The notes below the pieces were generated by a model. It searched no databases. It worked only from the letters and a program-made list of their open reading frames with translations, and was not told where the DNA came from. This document shows positions 1 to 6,029 of a DNA stretch of 10,289 nt, one piece after another. Position 1 is the stretch's first letter; every line of letters begins with the position of its first letter. Origin of the DNA: Desulfobacca acetoxidans (lineage in GTDB: Bacteria > Desulfobacterota > Desulfobaccia > Desulfobaccales > 0-14-0-80-60-11); NCBI GenBank assembly GCA_020723225.1, contig DYJG01000048.1, positions 1-10,289 of the forward strand, in the 5' to 3' direction. Both the position numbers and the translations under genes were made by a program.

Positions 1-2126
1 AATCCTGGTTCTAATACCAATTCGCAATCAAAAGGCGTTAAATCGTAGGGGCGAACCTTGTGTTCGCCCTGAGCGCCCGGGGCGAACGCAAGGTTCGCAC
101 CTACAAAAAACTGTCGATTAATTGGGAGTTGGTATAAAAATTGTCCATTAAAATGTCCAATATTTACCAGGCAATCCTCTGTGGAAATATCCATCATTCC
201 CCTCTCCCCCCGTGGGGGGAGAGGGCAGGGTGAGGGGGGCACAAGGCCGGCAAATGCTTCAGGTTTCCAATCTGCCCCATCTATCCATTCTGAGCCAACA
301 GCATCCCCGGAGTCCCCCACCTTCCGCATGATCTCCTGGGTATCCCCTTCCCGGAACCAGAGGCCGCCGTATTTGGCCAAAACCTCGAAGCTGCCGCCGA
401 TGGCCAGGATGAAGCGGTCCTTAAAGGGCAGGCGCACGCAGCGGTAAAGGTAGATGTCTTCTATCTCCGGGTCTTGTCGCAGTTCCGGCACGATCTCCGG
501 GGGCAGATAATGGTCGTAGGCCGCGGTGGAGAAGACCGCGGGCCCGAAGAAGATGTCGCCGCTGATGGAACGGGTCACCCACAGGTTCACGGTCTCGCGA
601 AAGGAGCCGATCATCACCGCCACGGCGATGAGCATCCCCAGGGCGCAGGCCAGCGCGGCGATGGAGACGGCGCTGCGGCTCAAGGAACCGGAAAGATAGC
701 GGCAGCCCAGGTCTCCGGGTGGGCCCAGGAACCGGCGCAGCAGCGGCCGGACGCGCTCCCCCAGGGTGCGGGCGGCCAGGGGCGTGAACAGGGCAAAGGC
801 CAGAAGAATGAGAAAGGCCGCGGCAAAGCTCGGCAGAGACGGTCCGGAGCCGAAGGGCAGCACAACCAAAAATCCGGCCAAAACCAGGGCCAGGAGGCCC
901 AGGATAAAAAAAGCCCAGGCGTGGCTCTGGAGACGTTCTTCCAGTTCCTCCCGGTGCCAGACTGCTTTAACCCGGGTGCGGGCAGCCTCCGCTGCGGGGA
1001 TCCAGGCGGCGACGAGGGTGGCGGCCGCGGCCAGGCCCCAGGCCTGGAGGAGGAGGGGGAGCTGGACCGTGATTTCTCCGGCCCGGACCGGGGTGTAGAG
1101 GGAACTGAGATTCTGGGTCATCATTCCCAAAGCGCTTTTTGCCAGGATGACCCCCAGGCCCAGTCCCAAAAGGCCGCCAGCCGCGCCGGCGGCCAGGCCC
1201 TCGGCCAAGAAAAGAAGCAAGACCTGGCGGCGGCTCATCCCTAAAGTGCGCAGCAACCCGATCTCCCGGCGCCGGCGCACCACCGAGAGGGTGACGGACT
1301 GATAAATGAGAAACATGCCCACGAACAGGGCAATGGCGCTGAGAACCGACAGGTTCACCCGATAGGAAGAAACCATGCCCTCCATCCGCCGGGCCTGGGA
1401 ACCGGGGCGGGCCAGTTCCACGCCGGGGGGCAGTTCCCGGGCAAGACGGGCCGCGGCTGCGGCTTCATCTCCGGAGAGGATGAGGTCGATATAATCCAGC
1501 CGGCCCACCCGGTCCAAGAGCTCCTGGGCCCCGGCCAGGTCCATGAGCAGCATCGCGCCTTCCAGGGGATAAAGGCCGTTGGGGGTGCGAAAGACCCCGG
1601 CCACTTTCAGGGTCTGCCGGGCCGGGCCGATGAGCACCTTTAGTGCGTCGCCTATTTTGAGGGACTCCTTGGCGGCCAGGGGCTCGCTCACCAGGACCGC
1701 ACCGGGTTCGGTGAGAAATTTTTGCAGCGACTCCCGATCCAGCCTGCTTCCCGTTTTCAAGTCGAAATTGCGAAACGGCCTTTCGGAAAAGGGGTCGATC
1801 CCCAGGAGCAGCACCGGTCCTTTAAGGTGTCCGGCAAATTCCAGGACGCTTTCCACCGCGGGCGCGGCGGCTTTGACCTCCGGCAGGCGGCGGGCCTTGG
1901 CAAACAGGGACTCCGGCAGCGCCGCGCCCGGGCTTTGCAGCCGCCATTGGGCCTTCCCGGACAACGCGGTGACTCCGGCCTGGAAACTTTGCAAGGCCGC
2001 AGTAGCGGCCAGGGAGATGCTTAAATAAACCGCGGTGCCCAGGGCGATGCCCAGGATACCCAGGAGGGTGCGGCCGGGGTATTCGGTTAAATGACTGAGC
2101 GAAATTTTAAAGAGGAAGGGTCTCAT
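1..2126 (-). CDS. FtsX/MacB-type ABC transporter permease, partial (C-terminus off the left edge), with in-frame repeat insertions
   Basis: Inner-membrane permease subunit of an ABC exporter of the MacB/LolCE/YbbP type, which moves substrates out of, or extracts lipids from, the inner membrane. Reading from the ATG at 2126 gives 708 codons without a stop to the window edge. Visible parts: N-terminal membrane segment (about residues 19-41), first periplasmic domain (about 45-255), FtsX core with three helices (about 258-282, 305-330, 358-378) containing the typical VVRRRREIGLLRTLGMSRRQ stretch, two more helices (about 403-425, 432-452), another at 485-507, then a second periplasmic domain. Around residue 604 family-like sequence gives way to a run of at least 100 residues encoded largely by two palindromic repeats (about 630-643 and 665-705). 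Two-module permeases of this kind are about 800 residues, so the second FtsX core should lie beyond the edge if the gene is intact. No clear ribosome-binding site precedes 2126. The ATPase partner lies 170 bp upstream. Either an intact gene with a tolerated insertion or a decaying gene. Confidence 0.85.
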   Translation of the reverse strand, partial: MRPFLFKISLSHLTEYPGRTLLGILGIALGTAVYLSISLAATAALQSFQAGVTALSGKAQWRLQSPGAALPESLFAKARRLPEVKAAAPAVESVLEFAGHLKGPVLLLGIDPFSERPFRNFDLKTGSRLDRESLQKFLTEPGAVLVSEPLAAKESLKIGDALKVLIGPARQTLKVAGVFRTPNGLYPLEGAMLLMDLAGAQELLDRVGRLDYIDLILSGDEAAAAARLARELPPGVELARPGSQARRMEGMVSSYRVNLSVLSAIALFVGMFLIYQSVTLSVVRRRREIGLLRTLGMSRRQVLLLFLAEGLAAGAAGGLLGLGLGVILAKSALGMMTQNLSSLYTPVRAGEITVQLPLLLQAWGLAAAATLVAAWIPAAEAARTRVKAVWHREELEERLQSHAWAFFILGLLALVLAGFLVVLPFGSGPSLPSFAAAFLILLAFALFTPLAARTLGERVRPLLRRFLGPPGDLGCRYLSGSLSRSAVSIAALACALGMLIAVAVMIGSFRETVNLWVTRSISGDIFFGPAVFSTAAYDHYLPPEIVPELRQDPEIEDIYLYRCVRLPFKDRFILAIGGSFEVLAKYGGLWFREGDTQEIMRKVGDSGDAVGSEWIDGADWKPEAFAGLVPPSPCPLPPRGERGMMDISTEDCLVNIGHFNGQFLYQLPINRQFFVGANLAFAPGAQGEHKVRPYDLTPFDCELVLEPG
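13..136. repeat. Palindromic element with GGGGCGAAC core, inside the permease frame
   Basis: The core is an imperfect inverted repeat: GTAGGGGCGAACCTTG (45-60) faces CAAGGTTCGCACCTAC (89-104) around a short GC-rich centre. A second, looser pair of arms lies outside it: ATACCAATTCGCAATC from 15 faces GATTAATTGGGAGTTGGTAT ending at 135. In the permease reading direction it encodes, in frame, residues such as GANLAF and GEHKVRPY. I recognise this type of sequence as a dispersed intergenic palindrome of GC-rich bacterial genomes; that recognition is from memory and was not searched. Confidence 0.75.
199..237. repeat. CCCTCTCCC/GGGAGAGGG palindromic element, inside the permease frame
   Basis: CCCCTCTCCCCC (199-210) faces GGGGGAGAGGG (216-226) around a short centre, followed by CAGGGTGAGGGGGG. 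It is a compact perfect hairpin with a G-rich tail, a widespread bacterial repeat type. In the minus-strand permease frame it reads PSPCPLPPRGERG with no stop codon. It lies 63 bp from the neighbouring GGGGCGAAC palindrome, so two unrelated repeats sit next to each other in the same coding frame. Confidence 0.8.
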
Positions 2127-2134
2127 AGAGAATA

Positions 2135-2169
2135 GTTCAAAGTTCAAGGTTCAAGGTTCAAGGTTCAAG
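2135..2169. repeat. Tandem heptamer array, GTTCAAR x5
   Basis: Five consecutive 7-bp units: GTTCAAA, then GTTCAAG four times, in strict register. The array ends 9 bp before the permease start codon (minus strand), so it occupies the place where its ribosome-binding site would be expected. An inverted copy of the same heptamer is at 2257-2284. Confidence 0.9.
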
Positions 2170-2256
2170 GTTGGGTGGTTATCGGTTGTCATTGAGTCAT
2201 TTATAGGCCTTTGGCTCTGCAAGCACGAAATGTTAGTTCGCAGCAGCACTATCAAC

Positions 2257-2284
2257 TTTGAACTTTGAACCTTGGACTTTGAAC
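2257..2284. repeat. Inverted partner heptamer array, TTTGAAC x4
   Basis: Four 7-bp units: TTTGAAC, TTTGAAC, CTTGGAC, TTTGAAC. This is the reverse complement of the GTTCAAR array at 2135-2169. The two could pair as a long hairpin with a loop of about 87 nt in the transcript joining the ATPase and permease genes. It ends 12 bp from the ATPase stop codon. Confidence 0.88.
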
Positions 2285-2296
2285 TCTTCTCATTTG

Positions 2297-2962
2297 TTAT
2301 GGAAGAAGAGAACCATCCTGCATCGATACCACTCGATCCGCGTATGCGGTGATTTCAGCCGCGTGGCTCACCAGGACCACGGTCTGGCTCCAGTTCCGGT
2401 GCAGGCGGGCGAAGAGTTCCAGGACCTGGGCCGCGCTGATGGAATCGAGATTGCCCGTGGGTTCATCGGCCAGGAGGACCGCAGGCCGGTTGATCAGGGC
2501 CCGGGCGATGGCCGCGCGCTGCATCTCCCCGCCGGAGACCTGATGGGGTTTGTGGCCCCGCCGCGACGTCAATTCCACCTCCGAAAGCCAGTGGGCGGCT
2601 TCCTCCCGGGCCCGGGAATAGGAATGACCCTGGAGCACCCGGGGCAGGGCCACGTTTTCTTCCAGGGTCAGCAGCGGCAGGAGGTTGAAGGACTGAAAAA
2701 CCACCCCCACCCGGTCCCGGCGGAATTGGGTCAGTTCCTGGTCGGAGAGACGGGCCAGGTCCCGGCCGTCCACCACCACCAGGCCTGAGGTGGGAGGCTC
2801 CAGGCCGCCGATGATGTGCAGCAGGGTGCTTTTGCCGCAGCCGCTTTTCCCCCTGACTGCCAGGAATTCCCCGGAGCCGATGGCGAGGTTGATCCGCCTG
2901 AGGGCCTGGATCTCTTCAGGACCACGGCGGTAGGTCTTGGTGACCTCCGTTAGTTCGATCAT
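2297..2962 (-). CDS. ABC transporter ATP-binding protein, LolD/MacB/YbbA family
   Basis: Cytoplasmic ATPase that powers the FtsX-type permease encoded downstream. All nucleotide-binding motifs are present in its 221 residues: Walker A GKSGCGKST (38-46), Q-loop glutamine Q90 in FQSFNLL, signature VSGGEMQR (142-149), Walker B VLLADEP (162-168) with E167 as catalytic base, D-loop GNLD (170-173) and switch histidine H200. Length and the FQSFNLLP stretch are typical of the LolD/MacB/YbbA branch, which pairs with MacB-like permeases rather than with six-helix transporters. The ATG at 2962 is preceded by a weak GGGAA about 8 nt away. Gene order ATPase then permease on the same strand, 170 bp apart, indicates an operon, although that spacer is filled with heptamer repeats. 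Substrate cannot be told; LolD would normally sit with a LolC/E permease of about 400 residues, so a YbbA-like role fits the larger partner better. Confidence 0.95.
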   Translation of the reverse strand: MIELTEVTKTYRRGPEEIQALRRINLAIGSGEFLAVRGKSGCGKSTLLHIIGGLEPPTSGLVVVDGRDLARLSDQELTQFRRDRVGVVFQSFNLLPLLTLEENVALPRVLQGHSYSRAREEAAHWLSEVELTSRRGHKPHQVSGGEMQRAAIARALINRPAVLLADEPTGNLDSISAAQVLELFARLHRNWSQTVVLVSHAAEITAYADRVVSMQDGSLLP

Positions 2963-2990
2963 TAATGTTCCCGGTTATTAGAAAAAGTGA

Positions 2991-3067
2991 TCAGTAGGCA
3001 GTTGCCAGTGGTCAGTTGCCAGTGATCAGTAATCAGTAATCAGTAATCGGTAATCAATGGTCAGTGG
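2991..3067. repeat. Tandem heptamer array, YCAGTRR x11
   Basis: Eleven consecutive 7-bp units in unbroken register, for example TCAGTAG, GCAGTTG, CCAGTGG, TCAGTTG, CCAGTGA, then TCAGTAA three times, TCGGTAA, TCAATGG, TCAGTGG. The units differ by point changes but never by an insertion or deletion. The array begins 28 bp upstream of the ATPase start codon, where its promoter would be expected. Confidence 0.9.
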
Positions 3068-3140
3068 TTGATATTCCGGATCTGAATTAAAAAATTAGAC
3101 AAAGAATCCCGCGAGCAAAAGGTTAAAAGCCCAAGTAACA

Positions 3141-3182
3141 AAAACCCAAAACCCAAAACCCAAAACCCAGAACCCAGAACCT
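3141..3182. repeat. Tandem heptamer array, AAAACCC x6
   Basis: AAAACCC four times, then AGAACCC and AGAACCT: six 7-bp units in exact register, 42 bp. It lies between the divergently transcribed ATPase gene and the E1-like gene. The rest of 2963-3340 holds no gene I can support and no confident promoter. Confidence 0.9.
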
Positions 3183-3340
3183 GTGAACCGGCCCCTGACC
3201 CCCGACCTTTCGCATTATAACCGGCAACGTCCGGAAGTTAAAGTTCAGGCCGGGGCGAGCCGATGCATTAGACAAACATCAGGAACCAAGGGGCGGGGGG
3301 AGGGCAGAGGGCCCTCTCACACACCACCGCGGATAAAGGA

Positions 3341-4090
3341 ATGACCATCAATAACTTAAGCCCTGCTGAAGTAACCCGGTATGCCCGCCAGATGGCACTC
3401 GACGGCTGGGGCCGGGAGGCCCAGGAAAAGCTGAAATCCTCCAGAGTGCTCATCGCCGGGGCCGGGGGGTTGGCCTCTTCGGTGGCGGTTTATCTTCTGT
3501 CCACCGGCGTCGGCGCCATCCGCATGGTGGACCAGTCCCGGGTCACCCTTTCCGACCTGAATCATCAAATCCTTTATCGGGAGCGGGATCTGGGCAAGTC
3601 CAAGGCCACGGTGGCCGAGCGCCGCCTCAAGGACCTTAATCCTTTTTCCCTGGTGGAAGGGCAGTCCAAAACCATCTCCGAACACAACATCTCCCGCCTG
3701 GCCGCCAACTGCAACCTGATCATCGACGCCATGAACAATGCGCCGGCCGGGTATCTGTTAAACCAGGCGGCGGTGAAATTCCGCCTGCCGCTGATCCATG
3801 CCTGGGTCTGGGAAATGGACGGCCGGGTCACCACTTTCTGGCCGGGCCAAGGCCCCTGTTTGGCCTGTGCCTTTCCGGAGGCTTCCAACGGCCATAAATC
3901 CGCGCTCCTGGGACCCATGCCCGGCATTATGGGAGCGCTTCAGGCCCTGGAAGCCTTGCGCATCCTGGGCGGCATGGGACCGGCCTTAATGGGCCGGCTC
4001 ATGATGTTTAAAGGCGATCAATTCAACTTCCATGAAAAGCCGGTAAAGGCCAATCCCCAATGCCTGGTCTGCCGGCGGCTTTATCCCTAA
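3341..4090 (+). CDS. ThiF/MoeB/HesA-family E1-like adenylyltransferase
   Basis: Cytoplasmic enzyme of the family that uses ATP to adenylate the C-terminus of a ubiquitin-like sulfur carrier (MoaD, ThiS or relatives). At 249 residues it matches the length of MoeB. Seen in order: an N-terminal RYARQMALDGWG stretch (13-24) typical of the family; nucleotide-binding AGAGGLASS (39-47); D64 for the ribose; the DLNHQILY motif (72-79), where the family usually has Arg and this protein has H75; GKSKA (85-89); D129 in LIIDAMNN, matching the essential aspartate of MoeB; and two CxxC pairs (C173/C176 and C241/C244), the expected zinc site. There is no rhodanese domain and no obvious thioester cysteine. 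The ATG at 3341 follows GGATAAAGGA. No carrier-protein gene or other thiamin or molybdopterin gene is visible nearby, so its partner and pathway are unknown. Confidence 0.9.
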   Translation: MTINNLSPAEVTRYARQMALDGWGREAQEKLKSSRVLIAGAGGLASSVAVYLLSTGVGAIRMVDQSRVTLSDLNHQILYRERDLGKSKATVAERRLKDLNPFSLVEGQSKTISEHNISRLAANCNLIIDAMNNAPAGYLLNQAAVKFRLPLIHAWVWEMDGRVTTFWPGQGPCLACAFPEASNGHKSALLGPMPGIMGALQALEALRILGGMGPALMGRLMMFKGDQFNFHEKPVKANPQCLVCRRLYP

Positions 4091-4109
4091 CCCAAGTCAG
4101 GGAAACGTC

Positions 4110-4125
4110 CTGCCGGCGCCGGCAG
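4110..4125 (+). terminator. GC-rich perfect palindrome after the E1-like gene, possible weak terminator
   Basis: CTGCCGGCGCCGGCAG is a 16-bp perfect palindrome 20 bp past the stop codon at 4090. It is followed by TTCCTCC, not by a clear T-run, so intrinsic termination is uncertain; it could instead be a self-complementary protein-binding site. Confidence 0.3.
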
Positions 4126-4577
4126 TTCCTCCTGTAGTCAACTTCCCCAAAGGGCAATACCACCCGAAATCTTTTAAATAACTTTACATATTTTTTGATT
4201 TTCGCAGACCTTAAGCCTCCTTGCCTTTTCTTCTCCGGGATGGCAAGCAGTTTAAGCTTGATTTAAGGGAACCTGGAAGACCTGGAAGTTTTTTCGGCGC
4301 TCTCTCATCTTGGAGGATAACATATGGAATTATCAGCAAATAATAGTTACCGGAATTTTTAAAGAGAATGAAAGCCTTTTGTTCTTTCCCCATCTCCGCC
4401 TGAGCATGCCCCCAGCCCATGCGAGGATTTGTCCGGGGCACTTTAAGATTTCTCAAAAAATATCACCTTTAATTAATTTTTTTTCTAAAGTTATTCCCCG
4501 CCATTCTCGAAAAGAGAGTTAAATGCTTAAAAACCCAGACAAGGAAGTTGAGCTGGATTACAAGGAGGTAAGGGGTC
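4126..4577 (+). other. Long AT-richer leader upstream of flagellin, with tiny ORFs
   Basis: No conventional gene is supported here. The stretch is clearly richer in A and T than its neighbours (for example 4171-4200 and 4455-4495). Two small ORFs have plausible ribosome-binding sites: a 12-codon ORF from ATG 4324, preceded by GGAGG at 4312-4316; and a 23-codon ORF from ATG 4523 to a stop at 4592-4594, which overlaps the flagellin start. An open frame of 70 codons from a TTG at 4310 ends at 4522, directly before the second ATG. I looked for a sigma-28 motif (TAAA...GCCGATAA) and a sigma-54 motif (GG...GC at 10-bp spacing) and found no convincing match; TGGCAAG at 4243 has the wrong downstream spacing. 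Confidence 0.45.
4562..4569 (+). promoter_or_regulatory. Strong Shine-Dalgarno of the flagellin gene
   Basis: AAGGAGGT, complementary to the 16S rRNA 3' end along its whole length, is placed 8 nt before the ATG at 4578. It fixes the flagellin start and predicts very efficient translation. It also lies inside the overlapping 23-codon upstream ORF, so translation of that ORF would pass over it. Confidence 0.85.
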
Positions 4578-5459
4578 ATGTCTCTAGTAATTAACCACAA
4601 CTTAATGGCAATGAATGCGGCCAGGAGCTTGAGCTTCACTTATAGCCGTCTGGCCACATCCGTTCAGCGCCTGTCTTCGGGCCTCAGGGTCAACAGCGCG
4701 CAGGACGACGCCGCCGGCCTGGCCGTCCGGGAAATGATGCGCACCGACATCCGGGTCATGAACCAGGGGGTCCGGAACGCCAATGACGCCATTTCCCTGA
4801 TCCAGACCGCTGACGGTGCGTTTTCGGTCATCGACGAAAAGCTGACCCGGATGAAGGAACTGGCCGAACAGGCCGCCACCGGCACCTACACCACGGCCCA
4901 GCGCCTGATCATGGACAGCGAATATCAGGCCATGGCTTCGGAGATCACCCGGATCGCCAACGCCACCGATTTCAACGGGGTCAAACTCCTGGACGGCAGC
5001 CTCTCCGGCAGCAGCGTGAATCCCGGATACGGCCAGCAGATGAAGATCCACTTCGGCACCGGCAACAGCTCCGCGGAAGATTATTATTACATCCGCATTG
5101 ACCGGGCCACCGCTTCCGCCCTGGGAGTGGGGAGCGGCGCCGGCACGGGCGCAGGGTCGACCATCAGCACCCAATCCGCGGCCCAGGCCGCCTTGCAGGC
5201 CATCGACAGCGCGGTGGCCACCAAAGACACTGTCCGGGCCAATCTGGGCGGCATCGCCAACCGCCTGGCCAACACCATCTCCAACCTGAGCATTCAGGCG
5301 GAAAATTTGCAGGCTGCGGAATCCCGGATTTCCGACGTGGACGTGGCCACGGAGATGACGGAGTTTACCCGGAACCAGATCTTGACCCAGGCTGCGGTAA
5401 GCATGCTGGCCCAGGCCAACACTCTCCCCCAATTGGCCTTAAAACTGATGGGTGGTTAA
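4578..5459 (+). CDS. fliC: Flagellin, short form
   Basis: Structural subunit of the flagellar filament, exported unfolded through the flagellar type III apparatus and polymerised outside the cell. It has 293 residues, short for the family. The N-terminal D0/D1 region (1-140) carries MSLVINHNLMAMNA, the conserved QRLSSGLRVNSAQDDAAGLA, and ATDFNGVKLLDG. The C-terminal D1/D0 region (about 200-293) carries ESRISDVDVATEM and ends LALKLMGG. Only about 60 residues (141-200) lie between, so the surface-exposed D2/D3 domains are essentially missing and the filament should be thin and rather invariant. R91, L95 and E122 correspond by my alignment to Salmonella FliC R90, L94 and E114, the residues contacted by TLR5; this is a from-memory comparison. 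A perfect ribosome-binding site precedes the start. The merR-like gene follows 42 bp later with no terminator visible between, so the two are probably co-transcribed. No other flagellar gene is in the window. Confidence 0.96.
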   Translation: MSLVINHNLMAMNAARSLSFTYSRLATSVQRLSSGLRVNSAQDDAAGLAVREMMRTDIRVMNQGVRNANDAISLIQTADGAFSVIDEKLTRMKELAEQAATGTYTTAQRLIMDSEYQAMASEITRIANATDFNGVKLLDGSLSGSSVNPGYGQQMKIHFGTGNSSAEDYYYIRIDRATASALGVGSGAGTGAGSTISTQSAAQAALQAIDSAVATKDTVRANLGGIANRLANTISNLSIQAENLQAAESRISDVDVATEMTEFTRNQILTQAAVSMLAQANTLPQLALKLMGG

Positions 5460-5501
5460 TGCCGTGGTTAGGCGTCAGAAGGGTCAATGAGGAGGCGAGC
5501 C

Positions 5502-5801
5502 ATGCAAACGGATAAAGTATCGCGTAACTTAATGTTGACCATCGACCAGATCTCCCAACTTACCGGGGTGCGGAAATCAACACTGCGTTATTGGGAAAAA
5601 TCCTTCGACGATTTTCTCAAGCCGGCCCGGACCCAATCCAACCGCCGGGAGTATACTCTGGAAGACCTGGACGTGATCAAGGCCATCAAGAGGCTGTTGG
5701 AGGATGAACATCTCACCACCCAGGGCGTGCGCCTGAAATTGGGGGAAATCGCCGGCAACGGCAAGAAGCCCCTGACCCGGAGCAAGGCCCGGTTCGGGTG
5801 A
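5502..5801 (+). CDS. Small MerR-family DNA-binding protein
   Basis: Probable transcription regulator with only the MerR DNA-binding module. The start at 5502 is chosen because GAGGAGG lies 6 nt before it; the in-frame ATG at 5487 overlaps that ribosome-binding site. The 99-residue product has a winged helix-turn-helix: LTIDQISQLTGVRKSTLRYWEK (12-33), written here as helix, turn and recognition helix, then the wing around NRREYTLEDLDVI (47-59) and the following helix to about residue 83. The C-terminus is a short basic tail (KKPLTRSKARFG). There is no effector-binding domain and no room for the long dimerisation helix of classical MerR proteins, and no cysteines for metal sensing. It lies 42 bp after flagellin in the same direction and is followed by a terminator hairpin, so it may be made together with flagellin; any role in motility control is inference. 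Confidence 0.85.
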   Translation: MQTDKVSRNLMLTIDQISQLTGVRKSTLRYWEKSFDDFLKPARTQSNRREYTLEDLDVIKAIKRLLEDEHLTTQGVRLKLGEIAGNGKKPLTRSKARFG

Positions 5802-5832
5802 GGTATGAGGGGATCCTCCACTAGACATAGAG

Positions 5833-5859
5833 AAGGGGCGGATACTAGTTCCGCCCTTT
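5833..5859 (+). terminator. Hairpin terminator after the flagellin-merR unit
   Basis: AAGGGGCGGA (5833-5842) pairs with TCCGCCCTTT (5850-5859) to give a 10-bp stem (one G-T pair) around the 7-nt loop TACTAGT. It starts 31 bp past the MerR stop. The T-run is short and partly inside the stem. The same hairpin could work on the opposite strand for the converging radical SAM gene, though the CACAGAG element lies between. Just downstream (about 5866-5882) CACGCAAAGACGCCAAG resembles a single unit of yet another dispersed repeat. Confidence 0.65.
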
Positions 5860-5894
5860 AGTTCTCACGCAAAGACGCCAAGTCGGAAAAGATT

Positions 5895-6014
5895 CACCAC
5901 AGAGGCACAGAGGACACAGAGTTTCACAGAGAAAAGAATTATGGTTTGGCGCAGAGCGCCAAACCATAATTAATTAACTCTGTGTATCTCTGTGCTCTCT
6001 GTGCCTCTGTGGTG
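5895..6014. repeat. CACAGAG palindromic element, copy 1
   Basis: A 120-bp near-perfect inverted repeat. Each arm has four CACAGAG heptamers spaced 8, 9 and 10 bp apart, beginning CACCACAGAGG on the left and mirrored as CCTCTGTGGTG on the right. The centre is a 16-bp perfect stem, AATTATGGTTTGGCGC (5937-5952) and its complement (5956-5971), around AGA. It lies between the converging merR and radical SAM genes, ending 15 bp from the latter's stop codon. It encodes no protein and has the form of a miniature, non-autonomous element. Confidence 0.92.
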
Positions 6015-6029
6015 AGGTCTTTGCTCTTC

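Noticed and set aside
474..1244. 256-codon plus-strand open frame opposite the permease gene
   Set aside because: Gln/Gly/Ala-rich sequence without any domain, in the frame antisense to a well-supported FtsX permease; explained by high GC content.
2991..3182. CRISPR array
   Set aside because: The repeats are contiguous 7-bp units with no spacers and no cas genes nearby.
3141..3182. Telomere-like AAAACCC array marking a replicon end
   Set aside because: Only six units in a normal intergenic gap with genes on both sides; it fits the other internal heptamer arrays.
4241..4262. Sigma-54 promoter at TGGCAAGC before flagellin
   Set aside because: The GG and GC pairs are 12 bp apart rather than 10, and the -12 element reads TTAA rather than TTGC.
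4484..4512. Sigma-28 promoter at TAAAGTTA...GCCATTCT before flagellin
   Set aside because: The two half-sites are only 6 bp apart, not 11, and the -10 part matches poorly.
4602..5432. 276-codon minus-strand open frame opposite flagellin
   Set aside because: No recognisable motif; a by-product of flagellin codon use.
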